Shown: positions 16,772 to 26,111, numbered from the stretch's first letter. The stretch is DNA of 64,000 bases from Planctomycetota bacterium (GCA_023417655.1 JAEZFD010000062.1:176073-240072), one strand, 5' to 3'. Numbers and translations: made by a program. The notes: generated by a model not told the origin, from the sequence alone.

Positions 16772-19700
16772 ATGAAAAAGATTCAGAAGCTGCTTGTCGC
16801 CAACCGCAGTGAGATCGCGATCCGCGTTTTTCGGACCGCCTCTGAACTCGATATTCGCACGGTAGCCATCTACGCGTACGAGGACCGGTTCGCGCTTCAC
16901 CGCTTTAAAGCCGACGAGGCCTATCAGGTCGGAAAACCGGGAGAACCGATTCGGTCGTACCTCGATATCCCGTCCATCATTGCGGTCGCCAAAGAAGTCG
17001 GTGTCGATGCAATCCATCCAGGATACGGCTTTCTTTCCGAGAAGCCTGAATTCGCCGCGGCCTGCGAAGCAGCGGGGATCACCTTTGTCGGTCCCAGCGT
17101 CAGTCTGCTGCAGAATCTGGGCGATAAGACTGCGGCCCGACGCATCGCGATTCAGGCACAGGTCCCTGTCCTCGCCGGAACAGAAAATCCGCTGAAGGAC
17201 GCGCAGGAAGGGTTAGAACTGGCTGGAAAGCTGGGCTATCCGGTCATCCTTAAAGCTGCTCACGGGGGCGGTGGACGCGGGATGCGTGTCGTCCTGTCAG
17301 AGGACCAGCTGGCTGCGTCGTATGAAGCGGCCCGGCAGGAGTCTTTAGTCGCCTTCGGCAGTCCTGACATCTTCATTGAGAAGTACATCCCGCGAGCACG
17401 CCATATCGAAGTGCAGCTGCTCGGGGATCAGCATGGAAATCTGGTTCACCTGTTCGAACGTGACTGCTCGGTGCAGCGTCGCCATCAGAAGGTGGTCGAA
17501 ATTGCTCCTGCCGTGAATCTGCCGGAAGCCGTTCGCGATGAGATCTGCGCTGCGGCAGTGAAAATCGGGAGTCAGGTCAACTATTCCAACGCTGGAACCG
17601 TGGAGTTCCTGTTGGATACAGATACTCAGAAGTTCTACTTCATTGAAGTCAATCCGCGAATTCAGGTCGAACACACGGTGACCGAAGAAGTCACCGGGAT
17701 CGATGTTGTGCGGTCTCAGTTGCTGGTGGCTCAGGGAGCTCGACTCGATGATCCTGAGATCGGCATCGCCTCTCAGGATAGCATCAAGGTCACTGGTTTT
17801 GCTCTGCAGTGCCGGGTGACAACAGAAGACCCCGCGAACAACTTCGTTCCAGATTACGGCCGAATTGCTCACTATCGCTCGGCGAGCGGGATGGGGATTC
17901 GACTGGATGCAGGAACAGCGTTCTCCGGTGCTTTCGTCCACCCGTACTATGACTCTCTGATGGTCAAGGTCACGGCCCGGGGACGGCGCTTTGAAGAAGC
18001 TGCCACTCGCATGGAACGGTGTCTGCGTGAATTCCGTGTCCGCGGCGTGAAGACCAACATTCCGTTCCTGCTGAACGTGTTGAATCACCCTGACTTCCTC
18101 GCCGGGCGCTGTACGACGACGTTCATCGACAACACCAAATCGCTGTTCGATTTCCCGGCCCGACAGGATCGCGCAACCCGCATTCTGAAGTCGATCGGCG
18201 AAACAATTGTGAACGGCAATCCGCTGGTGAAGGGGCGTCCGGTCGCCATTCGACGCACGCCTGCTCCGGTCCCGCCATATGACCGGACCGGCGTTCGACC
18301 GCAGGGAACCCGTGACATCTTCAAGGAACTGGGAGCCGAGAAGTTCTCAAAGTGGATTCTGGAGCAGAAGCGACTGCTGATCACGGATACAACTTTCCGG
18401 GATGCCCATCAGTCACTTCATGCGACACGGTTCCGTACCTATGACATGCTCAACATCGCGGAAGCCTATTCCTTCCTGCTGCCAGAGCTGTTCTCGCTGG
18501 AAATGTGGGGCGGAGCGACCTTCGATACCTCCATGCGGTTCCTCAAGGAATGCCCTTGGGACCGACTGACCCAGATGCGTGAGAAGTGCCCGAATATCCT
18601 GTTTCAGATGCTGCTGCGTGCGAGCAGTGCCGTCGGCTATTCCAACTTCCCGGACAATCTGGTGAAGGCTTTTGTGAAGGAAGCCGCTGCCGCTGGAATC
18701 GATGTCTTCCGTGTGTTCGACGCCTTGAACTGGGCCGACAACATGAAGGTCGCCATGGAGGCCGTCTGTGAATCCGGAGCCATCTGCGAAGCCGCGATCT
18801 GCTATTCCGGGGACCTGCTCAATCCGTCGCGCAGCAAGTACGACCTCAAGTACTATGTCTCGCTTGCCAAGGAACTGGAGAAGGCCGGGGCTCACGTTCT
18901 CGCCATCAAGGACATGGCAGGTCTGTGCAAGCCGGAAGCGGCCGAGCTGCTGGTCAGCACCCTGAAGCAGGAAGTCGGTCTGCCGATCCACTTCCATACC
19001 CACGACACCGCTGGCATTCAGGCCGCGTCACTGCTGCTCGCTTCGAAAGCCGGTGTCGATGTTGTCGATGCGGCGATGGCTCCGATGTCAGGCGGCACCT
19101 CGCAAGTGAATCTCAATACTCTCTGCGAGTCCCTGCATTATCAGCCGCGTGATACGAAGCTCGACACGCACCGACTCGATGAGATGGCCGACTACTGGCG
19201 CGCGGTCCGGGAGTTCTATCTTCCATTCGAAAGCGTTGTGCTGCCGGGAACTGCTGATCTTTATAACCACGAGATGCCCGGCGGGCAGTACACGAATTTG
19301 TTTGAACAGGCTCGTGCTCTGGGAATGGCAGAACGGTGGAGCGAGATCTGTCAGGCCTATGCTGACGTGAACCGGATGTTCGGCGACATCGTGAAGGTGA
19401 CTCCGACCTCGAAAGCGGTCGGAGACATGGCCCTGTTCATGGTGGCCAATGAGCTGACCCCGGATGACTTGCTGGCGAGCGATCGCGAACTGGCGTTTCC
19501 GGAATCCGTAATTGATCTGATCAGCGGAGCGATGGGGCAGCCTCCCGGTGGATTCCCTGAGGCTGTTCAGAAGAGGATTCTCAAGGACCGCAAACCGTTC
19601 GAAGGCCGTCCAGGAGAAACATTGCCTCCGGTCGATTTCAAAGCGGCCGCACAGAAGATGGTCTCGTTCCTCGGCCGTGAGCCAAGCACGCGAGAACTCC

Positions 19701-20215
19701 TGAGCTGGGTGATGTACCCCGGTGTCTTCAAGGATTATGCCCAGCACGTGAAGGAATACGGTGATACGAGCGTCCTGCCGACGCCGATCTTCTTCTTCGG
19801 AATGCAGTCTGGCGAAGAATTCGCTGCCGAGATCGAACCCGGAAAGACGCTGTTCATCAAGTTCCTTGCGACTGGTAGCCCGCACCCGGACGGAACCCGA
19901 ACGGTCTTCTTCGAACTGAACGGACAGCCCCGAGATGTGACTCTTGATGATCGCTCGGTAGAATCGACCGTGCAGAAGAACATCAAGGCAGATGCGACCA
20001 ACTCGACACACATCCCGGCCAGCATGCCGGGGATGGTCGTCAGCGTTGCCGTTCAGGTCGGCGACAAGGTGAAGAAAGGTCAGAAGCTGCTGGTCGTGGA
20101 AGCAATGAAGATGCAGACCACGCTCAATGCGGACCGAGACGGAACGATCGGGCAGCTGCTTGTGAAGGCCGGCACTCAGGTCTCGACCGGCGATCTCCTG
20201 CTGACGATCGAGTAG
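16772..20215 (+). CDS. pyc: Pyruvate carboxylase (single-chain)
   Basis: 1147 residues, the usual length of single-chain pyruvate carboxylase. The N-terminal biotin carboxylase domain starts K-L-L-V-A-N-R-S-E-I-A-I-R-V and includes the glycine loop H-G-G-G-G-R-G-M-R and F-I-E-V-N-P-R-I-Q-V-E-H. The carboxyltransferase domain begins near residue 530 (T-D-T-T-F-R-D-A-H-Q-S) with the metal-ligand motif H-F-H-T-H-D-T-A. The biotin carrier domain ends the protein with E-A-M-K-M-Q; the biotinyl lysine is Lys1113. It makes oxaloacetate from pyruvate, bicarbonate and ATP, feeding the citric-acid cycle. It is transcribed alone with a strong terminator after it. Activity normally depends on acetyl-CoA and a biotin ligase encoded elsewhere. 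Confidence 0.97.
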   Translation: MKKIQKLLVANRSEIAIRVFRTASELDIRTVAIYAYEDRFALHRFKADEAYQVGKPGEPIRSYLDIPSIIAVAKEVGVDAIHPGYGFLSEKPEFAAACEAAGITFVGPSVSLLQNLGDKTAARRIAIQAQVPVLAGTENPLKDAQEGLELAGKLGYPVILKAAHGGGGRGMRVVLSEDQLAASYEAARQESLVAFGSPDIFIEKYIPRARHIEVQLLGDQHGNLVHLFERDCSVQRRHQKVVEIAPAVNLPEAVRDEICAAAVKIGSQVNYSNAGTVEFLLDTDTQKFYFIEVNPRIQVEHTVTEEVTGIDVVRSQLLVAQGARLDDPEIGIASQDSIKVTGFALQCRVTTEDPANNFVPDYGRIAHYRSASGMGIRLDAGTAFSGAFVHPYYDSLMVKVTARGRRFEEAATRMERCLREFRVRGVKTNIPFLLNVLNHPDFLAGRCTTTFIDNTKSLFDFPARQDRATRILKSIGETIVNGNPLVKGRPVAIRRTPAPVPPYDRTGVRPQGTRDIFKELGAEKFSKWILEQKRLLITDTTFRDAHQSLHATRFRTYDMLNIAEAYSFLLPELFSLEMWGGATFDTSMRFLKECPWDRLTQMREKCPNILFQMLLRASSAVGYSNFPDNLVKAFVKEAAAAGIDVFRVFDALNWADNMKVAMEAVCESGAICEAAICYSGDLLNPSRSKYDLKYYVSLAKELEKAGAHVLAIKDMAGLCKPEAAELLVSTLKQEVGLPIHFHTHDTAGIQAASLLLASKAGVDVVDAAMAPMSGGTSQVNLNTLCESLHYQPRDTKLDTHRLDEMADYWRAVREFYLPFESVVLPGTADLYNHEMPGGQYTNLFEQARALGMAERWSEICQAYADVNRMFGDIVKVTPTSKAVGDMALFMVANELTPDDLLASDRELAFPESVIDLISGAMGQPPGGFPEAVQKRILKDRKPFEGRPGETLPPVDFKAAAQKMVSFLGREPSTRELLSWVMYPGVFKDYAQHVKEYGDTSVLPTPIFFFGMQSGEEFAAEIEPGKTLFIKFLATGSPHPDGTRTVFFELNGQPRDVTLDDRSVESTVQKNIKADATNSTHIPASMPGMVVSVAVQVGDKVKKGQKLLVVEAMKMQTTLNADRDGTIGQLLVKAGTQVSTGDLLLTIE

Positions 20216-20244
20216 TGTCGTCCCCGCGACTGAAATGGTTGAAT

Positions 20245-20286
20245 AAAAAAGTCCCCGGCCTGTGCAGTCAGACCGGGGACTTTTTT
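20245..20286. terminator. Bidirectional intrinsic terminator between pyc and the di-haem cytochrome gene
   Basis: Near-perfect palindrome: AAAAAAGTCCCCGG (20245-20258) and CCGGGGACTTTTTT (20273-20286), 14 bp with a 14-nt loop. The A-run and T-run make it work on both strands, terminating pyc and the convergent gene ending at 20309. Confidence 0.95.
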
Positions 20287-20308
20287 CGTTTCGTCAGAGA
20301 GCCCCAGC

Positions 20309-22198
20309 CTACTTTGTGCTGGCTCGAGACTGGAGATTCGTCCCCTTCTGGGTATTCCATTCCTCTGGCAGTTCATAGGGAAGTGCCTTCAGGAATTCGA
20401 CAAGATCTGCGATCTGCGTGGGACTCAGATGACTGATCTTGCCATGCAGATCTTTTGGATTGGTCTTTGTCAGAACCTCTTCCAGAGTCGCTGCCGTTCC
20501 GTCATGCAAATAAGGAGCTGTTCGGTAGATTCCAAGCAGAGTCGGCGTGTCGTAGCTCGTTCCGATCAACTCGGTCTTATCATCCTTTCCTGTGCCGACA
20601 TCGTGCATTTTGTTGTCGGTGTAGACCGAGCCGGAATGGCACGTCGCGCAACCGACGGTCGCTGAGAAGAAAAGTTCCTTGCCCCGTTTCGCGCTCTCTG
20701 ACAATCCCTGCTTCGAGAAAGGACTCAGTTTGAACGGGTGCGAGTTCGCGTACTCGGCAATCGCATCGAGTTCCTTCGATAACCCTGCGTTGGGTTTTCC
20801 GAGGGGATCGTTCACTGCTCCGCGAATGAGTCCCCGACCCTGCATCAAGGGGGAACGCAGGGTGTGTTCGAAGTCCTGAACCTCATCGCGATCCGCTGAC
20901 CAGTGAATCGGATGGGTCAGCCGCATGCCGAAGAGAGACTGTGTGTTTCGCAGGCCTTCCGGCTGCTGCCAGGTGCGTCCGTCCGCGTCGCCATCGGGAT
21001 GACAGCTGGAGCAAGAGATCCATTTTCGTCGGGTCATCGGAGGATTGGCTGTATAGAACAGTTTCTTTCCTAGCAGGGCTGTCGGGGTCCCCGGCCAGCT
21101 CGTGACCTTCATTTCTCTTGTTCGCTTCAGTGTCTTTGAATCGAACTCGTCGACGGTGAAATCGAGTGCGTTATAGACGTAGAAGTGCTTTCCGTCTGGA
21201 GAGCATCTCACCGCGCGTGGATTGGCCCCTGTTCTCAGGACCGCCCGATAGGAGACTTCGTGATAGTCATCATCCAGCACGTCGCAGACGAACATGTCAT
21301 CGGTGCCGGAGAAGACGATGTAGAGTTGCTTGGAGTCGGGCGACAGGGCGACTTCCCAGGGATTTGCAACGACGTAGACACTGTTGAAGGAGTCCATCTG
21401 CACCCGCTTTCGGCGTTTTCCTTCTCCCTTGGGCGTGTCGACGATCCCCAGGTATGGGAAGATGGAACCTTCGCCGTGGTGAGCATGTGTCACTGACTGC
21501 TGAAGTGGGAGATAGGCTTTGCCTCGAGTGGGATGAACCAGGATCTGTCGGGCGAGATTGTCCTGTGGAGGACCGCGCCATTCATCAATGACCGAGAGTG
21601 AACTCGGATCAACACACTTCACGACGCCCGTCAGATACTCGGTGACCAGCAACCGATTGTCAGGCGTGATCGCGAGCCCTCGTAGAAACTGGCCGACGTT
21701 TTCGCTCTTCAGAACCTTCCCCGCCTGCGGGTCGATCTCCACGATCTGGCCAGGGAACTCAAGAGTCGCCCAGACTCGGGTTCCTTCCGGGTTGCTAATG
21801 ACGGAATACGGTTCATCGAAGACGTCGACGGTCGTCAGGACAGTCCCCTGATCGGCGTCGATCAGTCGGATGACGTCATCACCATAGACCGCGACCGCGA
21901 GTTGATGAGAAGGTCCGAGGAAGGTGACCCCTTCTGGATGAGAGCCGACTTTGATCTCATGCAGCACCTGACCTGACTTGAGGTTCACGATCGTGACGGT
22001 GCCGCTGTCGCGATTCGAACAGGCCATCAGCTGACCGTCTGTGGAGAGATCCATCAGGCTGTTCGAACTGCCTGCAAAGAGCGGTGAGACAGCGAGCAGT
22101 GAGGCCCCGAACGGTGAGGCCGTCAGCAGGAGGGCCCAGAGCAATACCCAGAAATGGCCCGGGAAGTGGCAAGACCGGGTCAGTCGCAAAGCGAGCAT
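20309..22198 (-). CDS. Secreted beta-propeller/di-haem cytochrome c peroxidase-like protein
   Basis: 629 residues. An N-terminal signal region (hydrophobic to about residue 40) precedes a YVTN/WD-like beta-propeller made of repeats such as 'GTVTIVNLKSGQVLHEIKVGSHPEGV', 'DVIRLIDADQGTVLTTVDVFDEPYSV' and 'QLYIVFSG'. The C-terminal third carries two haem-binding sites, C-S-S-C-H (about 396) and C-A-T-C-H (about 517), separated by the spacing typical of MauG/cytochrome-c-peroxidase-type modules, including 'YDTPTLLGIYRTAPYLHDGTAATLEEVL'. It is probably periplasmic and redox-active. Fusions of propeller and di-haem modules are frequent in planctomycetes; the substrate is unknown. Confidence 0.85.
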   Translation of the reverse strand: MLALRLTRSCHFPGHFWVLLWALLLTASPFGASLLAVSPLFAGSSNSLMDLSTDGQLMACSNRDSGTVTIVNLKSGQVLHEIKVGSHPEGVTFLGPSHQLAVAVYGDDVIRLIDADQGTVLTTVDVFDEPYSVISNPEGTRVWATLEFPGQIVEIDPQAGKVLKSENVGQFLRGLAITPDNRLLVTEYLTGVVKCVDPSSLSVIDEWRGPPQDNLARQILVHPTRGKAYLPLQQSVTHAHHGEGSIFPYLGIVDTPKGEGKRRKRVQMDSFNSVYVVANPWEVALSPDSKQLYIVFSGTDDMFVCDVLDDDYHEVSYRAVLRTGANPRAVRCSPDGKHFYVYNALDFTVDEFDSKTLKRTREMKVTSWPGTPTALLGKKLFYTANPPMTRRKWISCSSCHPDGDADGRTWQQPEGLRNTQSLFGMRLTHPIHWSADRDEVQDFEHTLRSPLMQGRGLIRGAVNDPLGKPNAGLSKELDAIAEYANSHPFKLSPFSKQGLSESAKRGKELFFSATVGCATCHSGSVYTDNKMHDVGTGKDDKTELIGTSYDTPTLLGIYRTAPYLHDGTAATLEEVLTKTNPKDLHGKISHLSPTQIADLVEFLKALPYELPEEWNTQKGTNLQSRASTK

Positions 22199-22286
22199 AG
22201 GTTCCCCTGTTCATCCCTGATTCGATGATCGTGATTGCAGAGCGAGATGCATCTTCCAGCGCCAAGGCGCGAGGAAAAACGCCTCG

Positions 22287-23516
22287 TCAGTTTACCGGCA
22301 GCAGTCGCCGGAGAACATCCGAGACCGTGGGAAACGTCGCCGAGATGAGGGGACGGAGCGGCAGCGGGACATCGTCCCAGCGATTGATCGAGTCGCGGGT
22401 GTGGATGCCGTCGACCGCAGTCTGAATCAGAATGTCGGGCTGAAACGCGATGTCGCCAGCCGTCTCTCCGATCGGTTCGATGAGAATTGTGGGAACGGTT
22501 GCCAGCGACCGTCGTGCCGCTGCGCTCAGGTTTTTGAGACTGCTGCTGCCAAGAATGACTGCACAGTCCGCTTCTCCATTTTCCAGCAAGTCGCTCGCGG
22601 ACTTCCTTTCGTGGAGTGCTGCTGGCGCCCCTGACTGAAAACTGACAACCCCTGCAAAACCCGTCTGCCAGGCCAGCACGCTCTCGGCACTCGGCTTTCC
22701 CAATGGTCGCACTGCGAAACGGGTGTGAGAACAGAGATCGTCAACGAGTTGAACCAGCGTTCCCAGCACGCGATCGGGGAGCGGTCCCTGCAGCAGTGAT
22801 TCTCCGCAGAGAGCGACACCGTAATGACATTGCTTGAGTCGTTGAGCGAGGGACTGCAGTCGAGAGATGTTGACTCCCACGGGCGTCTGCGGAATGACAT
22901 CAGGGCGACGGGTCAGCATTCGCAGTGCCAGCAGTGTTTCCAGTTGCGAGGCAGCCGGGACCTGAATGAATTCACTCGCTAGTTCTGCGGTGGCGGTCCG
23001 CTGGGTGTCGACCACGATCACCGAGCGAGACGCATTCACTTTCAGTCGCTGCAGAAGGCGGGGGTGAGTTTTGACAGGATCAGCCCCCCAGATCAGGATG
23101 AGATCGGCGCGATTCTTAATCTCTCCCAAACTACAGGTGGAAAGGCCGGTTCGTTGCAGGGCAGAGAGTGTGGCCCGTGACAGGGGACCGGTTCCGGAAT
23201 CAATCACCCCGCGCCAGCGTTCAGCGAAGAGGATCGCCGCTCGATGGCTGTTAGTGCCCATTCCAGACATGCCGAAGACAAGGGGGGCACGGCTTTCCTG
23301 CAGCACCCGATGTGCGGCCTGCACAGCCTCTTCGTATGAACTTTTCTGATCTCCGACTTTCGCCGGTGGCCCGCTGAAATCATTCACAGCCTGATAACGT
23401 TCCGCCGCAGACGGACAGAGATCCGATTGAGGAATCAGCTTGCCGTCCTGAACCAGAAGGGTCAGGTCGTCACACAGGCAGGCGCAGAAAGGAGAGACGA
23501 CGTCAGACAGCAACAT
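22287..23516 (-). CDS. fhcB: Formylmethanofuran dehydrogenase/formyltransferase-hydrolase complex subunit B
   Basis: 409 residues from the ATG at 23516; GTG or TTG codons up to 23591 are also possible starts, none with a clear ribosome-binding site. Near the N-terminus is S-P-F-C-A-C-L-C-D-D (residues 8-17), the place where archaeal FwdB/FmdB has C-P-F-C-x-x-L-C-D-D. The molybdopterin-oxidoreductase-like body follows, with 'EIKNRADLILIWGADPVKTHPR' (about 132-153) matching the 'EVKNRAD...YWG.NP..AHPR' signature. In bacteria FhcB belongs to the FhcABCD complex, which releases formate from formyl-tetrahydromethanopterin via formylmethanofuran. The first Cys is Ser here and the Cys that ligates the metal in archaea is absent, consistent with a non-redox subunit. 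FhcA, C and D are not in the window. Confidence 0.88.
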   Translation of the reverse strand: MLLSDVVSPFCACLCDDLTLLVQDGKLIPQSDLCPSAAERYQAVNDFSGPPAKVGDQKSSYEEAVQAAHRVLQESRAPLVFGMSGMGTNSHRAAILFAERWRGVIDSGTGPLSRATLSALQRTGLSTCSLGEIKNRADLILIWGADPVKTHPRLLQRLKVNASRSVIVVDTQRTATAELASEFIQVPAASQLETLLALRMLTRRPDVIPQTPVGVNISRLQSLAQRLKQCHYGVALCGESLLQGPLPDRVLGTLVQLVDDLCSHTRFAVRPLGKPSAESVLAWQTGFAGVVSFQSGAPAALHERKSASDLLENGEADCAVILGSSSLKNLSAAARRSLATVPTILIEPIGETAGDIAFQPDILIQTAVDGIHTRDSINRWDDVPLPLRPLISATFPTVSDVLRRLLPVN

Positions 23517-23610
23517 GGACGACTTCACGAGAGGATGCTGACGATGACTGGGAGCGGTTCGACGAATCGCTTCCCTGTCCACTCTCGGCAATCATAAAGG
23601 ATTCTGCCGG

Positions 23611-24153
23611 TCACGAGGAACGTGATTCGACCAGAAAATGAATGATTGCCCGACAGAAGGCCGGCAGGTCATCAGGCTTGCGGCTGCTGATGAAGTGACG
23701 ATCGACAACCACTGCCTTGTCTTCCCAGAGAGCGCCGGCGTTCTCAAGATCATCCTTGATGCCCGGCGATCCGGTGACTCGCACTCCCCCATAGACCTTC
23801 GCTGAAATCGGGATCCAGCCCCCGTGGCAGATCGCTGCGACCAGCATTTCCCTTTCCGCGAAGCCGGCGACAAGTTCCAGCACCTTTGGGTCACGGCGGA
23901 GCTTGTCTGGCATAAATCCGCCGGGGCAGATCACGCCATGAAAATCTTCCACTTCCATGTCGGCGATGGCCGCGTCGGAGACACATGGATACCCATGCTT
24001 TCCTGCATACTTTTCGCCAGCCTTTTGACCGGCGATGGTGACGTGGGCACCTGCTTCTTCAAGTCGAAGTTTCGGATACCAGAGTTCGAGGTCTTCGTAG
24101 ATATCACCGACGAAGCAGAGAAGCCGCAGGCCGTCGAGAGGAAGTTTTGCCAT
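23611..24153 (-). CDS. DJ-1/PfpI family protein
   Basis: 180 residues from the ATG at 24153, with AAAGGAG 8 bases upstream; the reading frame continues upstream without support. The signature A-I-C-H-G-G (Cys109, His110) is the nucleophile elbow of the DJ-1/PfpI superfamily, and 'GVICPGGFMPDKLRRDPKVLELV' (about 73-95) is the typical strand-loop-helix before it. An acidic residue at position 20-22 (Y-E-D-L-E) could complete the active site. Members include deglycases, proteases and chaperones, so a specific activity cannot be assigned. It lies 94 bases upstream of fhcB on the same strand and could share its transcript; the link to C1 metabolism is only positional. Confidence 0.88.
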   Translation of the reverse strand: MAKLPLDGLRLLCFVGDIYEDLELWYPKLRLEEAGAHVTIAGQKAGEKYAGKHGYPCVSDAAIADMEVEDFHGVICPGGFMPDKLRRDPKVLELVAGFAEREMLVAAICHGGWIPISAKVYGGVRVTGSPGIKDDLENAGALWEDKAVVVDRHFISSRKPDDLPAFCRAIIHFLVESRSS

Positions 24154-24288
24154 GGTGGGGGCTCCTTTCAGGTGCTTCATTGCCCGGGACATCAATCTGC
24201 ATGTGTCTCCGTGGGAAATCGGGTAAGATTTCACCATAAGGCCTAATGGCTGCGACACAAGTCATTCAAGCAGGGAAATTTGGGAGAG

Positions 24289-24495
24289 ATGCGAGTGAAG
24301 ATTTATGTGAACGGGGAATCACGCGAAATTCCGGCAGAGAGCACCGTTGCAGATCTGCTGCGGCAGTTGAAGCTCGACCCCCGTTTCCTTGCAGTTGAAC
24401 GAAACCGGGAACTGGTTCCTCGGACGCGTCATCACGAGACGGTTCTTCAGGCAGATGACGTGATTGAAGTGGTCACGCTCGTCGGCGGCGGCTGA
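24289..24495 (+). CDS. thiS: ThiS-like sulfur-carrier protein
   Basis: 68 residues from the ATG at 24289 (a TTG at 24280 would add three residues). The protein has the beta-grasp pattern 'MRVKIYVNGESREIPAESTVADLLRQL', an 'AVERN' core strand and the diagnostic C-terminal G-G-G, which carries a thiocarboxylate in thiamin thiazole synthesis. GGGAG lies immediately upstream of the ATG, and AGGG lies further back. No thiF, thiG or thiE is next to it; it is divergent from the DJ-1 gene and convergent with the cytochrome gene. A MoaD- or other ThiS-like carrier role is possible, but 'I.VNG....P...TV.DLL' favours ThiS. Confidence 0.85.
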   Translation: MRVKIYVNGESREIPAESTVADLLRQLKLDPRFLAVERNRELVPRTRHHETVLQADDVIEVVTLVGGG

Positions 24496-24529
24496 GCCGT
24501 CCGTTATAGAATGCGGTTCGTCAGACGGG

Positions 24530-24551
24530 GCCCGTCCTCAGCAGGTCGGGC
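24530..24551. terminator. Weak hairpin between convergent thiS and cytochrome genes
   Basis: Stem GCCCG/CGGGC (24530-24534 with 24547-24551) plus inner CCT/AGG pairs around a CAGC loop, with one T-T mismatch. No clear U-tract on either strand, so only a candidate terminator. Confidence 0.4.
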
Positions 24552-24554
24552 GAC

Positions 24555-25928
24555 TCAGAGTGTTTTCAGATACTCAAGAACCGCCTGCTTTTCTTCCTCG
24601 GTGAGCACGTCAGGGAAGTTGTGACCGCTTGACGATTTTCCGAACTGTTTCGTGTCGAAATATTCCCGCCGATCATGCGGCGAGTTGACTGACTCAGGAA
24701 TGCTCTCGAGTTCCTCAACGACCAAGCCACCACGTTTCTGATCATATACATTGGTGTCGGTTCTGCGCCAGACTTTGGGGCGGGACTTGCTGTCGAGTAC
24801 CTGAGCCAGCGTAGGAACTGATCCGTTGTGAAAATACGGTGCGGAGGCCCAGACTCCATCGAGCGGAGGGGCGAGATATCCATCACGTTCATGAATAGTT
24901 TCATGCTTGCCATAGTCGGCGAACCATGACTGTCCATACATCTGACGATCCACCGGACGAATCGCGTTGAATCGCACTGGATCTGTCTTCACTTCCTTTA
25001 ATGCGACCACTCGATTCGGGAACTCCCCCTGTAAACCATAGGTTCCGTGACATTCGGCGCAGTTGCGTTCGAACAGGACTCGGCCGCGTTCGGACAGTTC
25101 CGAGTCAATCGGAAATGGATACTTGGGGGGCTCAAGGGTCTCCAGATATTCCGCGATCTTCTCGAAGTCGGATTCCCATTCGCGGAATTTCTCAGGGCCG
25201 TTGCTGCGAACCAGAGCAAACTGCATCAACGGACGAGGTCCTTTATGTGCATAGGCCTCCGCGTAGAGATGTGTCTTCTTCTTGAAGTACCACCACGGAG
25301 GAGCATCCATGTCGTGGTGAATCATGCGAGGCGGCAGGAGCGGGATCCGGAGATTGAGATCTGCGTCCCGCAGTGCCATCAGTCCGACGCCGAACATCAC
25401 GGCATTGGTGGTTCCCCGATTGGTGCTCAGCGGGATTGTGAAAGCGGCCTTCTCCATCCGAGTGAGCAACTTCGTCGGAAGATGGCGTTCTTTCACCGCT
25501 CGCATTTCTTCTGCGAATGACTGCAGAGCGAATTGATTGTTCGGGGATCCTGGGATGACCTGTCCAAGGACACTCCCCCCATGACAGGCGAGACAGTTCA
25601 TCGTCCATCGGCCTTTGTCGTCCACAACATACTGCAACGGCTTGAAATTCTCCGTCGTCATGGATTCGCCGGGGCGGGGAGTCAGTCCATAACGCTCGAA
25701 GGCCATCCGACGACGTTCGACAGGTGTCGCTTTTTCGGCTTGAGATCGCAGCGGCTCAGGCCAGACCTGCCAGATTTCGGCGAAGGCGACCTCATCGAAG
25801 TCGGCCCCAAGATAGGGCTTGTTGATCAGCAACTCATAGCCGGGGTGCGTGTCGTTAGCGACGACGGTGCGAACTGGCGAAACTGCAGTCCAGAGGAGGA
25901 GAAGGCAAGGGAGTGATCGTCGCCACAT
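24555..25928 (-). CDS. Secreted di-haem cytochrome c peroxidase-like protein
   Basis: 457 residues. A signal peptide (MWRRSLPCLLLLWTAVSPV...) precedes a mature part with haem sites C-L-A-C-H (about 111) and C-A-E-C-H (about 291). The later 'YLAPPLDGVWASAPYFHNGSVPTLAQVLD' matches the C-terminal motif shared by cytochrome-c-peroxidase/MauG-like proteins of planctomycetes, and the final 'LTEEEKQAVLEYLKTL' is the usual cytochrome c helix. Between the haems is a long Arg/Lys- and Trp-rich region. It would be a periplasmic electron-transfer or oxidising enzyme; the donor and acceptor are not known. Upstream lies the 13-bp tandem repeat (26035-26111). Confidence 0.85.
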   Translation of the reverse strand: MWRRSLPCLLLLWTAVSPVRTVVANDTHPGYELLINKPYLGADFDEVAFAEIWQVWPEPLRSQAEKATPVERRRMAFERYGLTPRPGESMTTENFKPLQYVVDDKGRWTMNCLACHGGSVLGQVIPGSPNNQFALQSFAEEMRAVKERHLPTKLLTRMEKAAFTIPLSTNRGTTNAVMFGVGLMALRDADLNLRIPLLPPRMIHHDMDAPPWWYFKKKTHLYAEAYAHKGPRPLMQFALVRSNGPEKFREWESDFEKIAEYLETLEPPKYPFPIDSELSERGRVLFERNCAECHGTYGLQGEFPNRVVALKEVKTDPVRFNAIRPVDRQMYGQSWFADYGKHETIHERDGYLAPPLDGVWASAPYFHNGSVPTLAQVLDSKSRPKVWRRTDTNVYDQKRGGLVVEELESIPESVNSPHDRREYFDTKQFGKSSSGHNFPDVLTEEEKQAVLEYLKTL

Positions 25929-26034
25929 AATTCACACCGGCATGGGACGCAGAGTACTTCGGTTCCGACACAAAGAGGCTCAGGGAATCTACCTGCGTTG
26001 GCTTGAAAAGGTTTCACTGCAGTCAGAGTTCTCG

Positions 26035-26111
26035 GTGATGACGTTCAGTGATGACGTTCAGTGATGACGTTCAGTGACGACGTTCAGTGACGACGTTCAG
26101 TGAGAATGTTC
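26035..26111. repeat. 13-bp tandem repeat, about six units
   Basis: Unit GTGATGACGTTCA is repeated exactly three times (26035-26073), then GTGACGACGTTCA twice, then a diverged GTGAGAATGTTC. It lies 107 bases upstream of the di-haem cytochrome start in the 282-bp gap before the next gene. Copy number may vary between strains. Confidence 0.92.

Noticed and set aside
19088..20011. 307-codon minus-strand frame inside pyc
   Set aside because: Antisense to the carboxyltransferase and carrier domains; no independent support.
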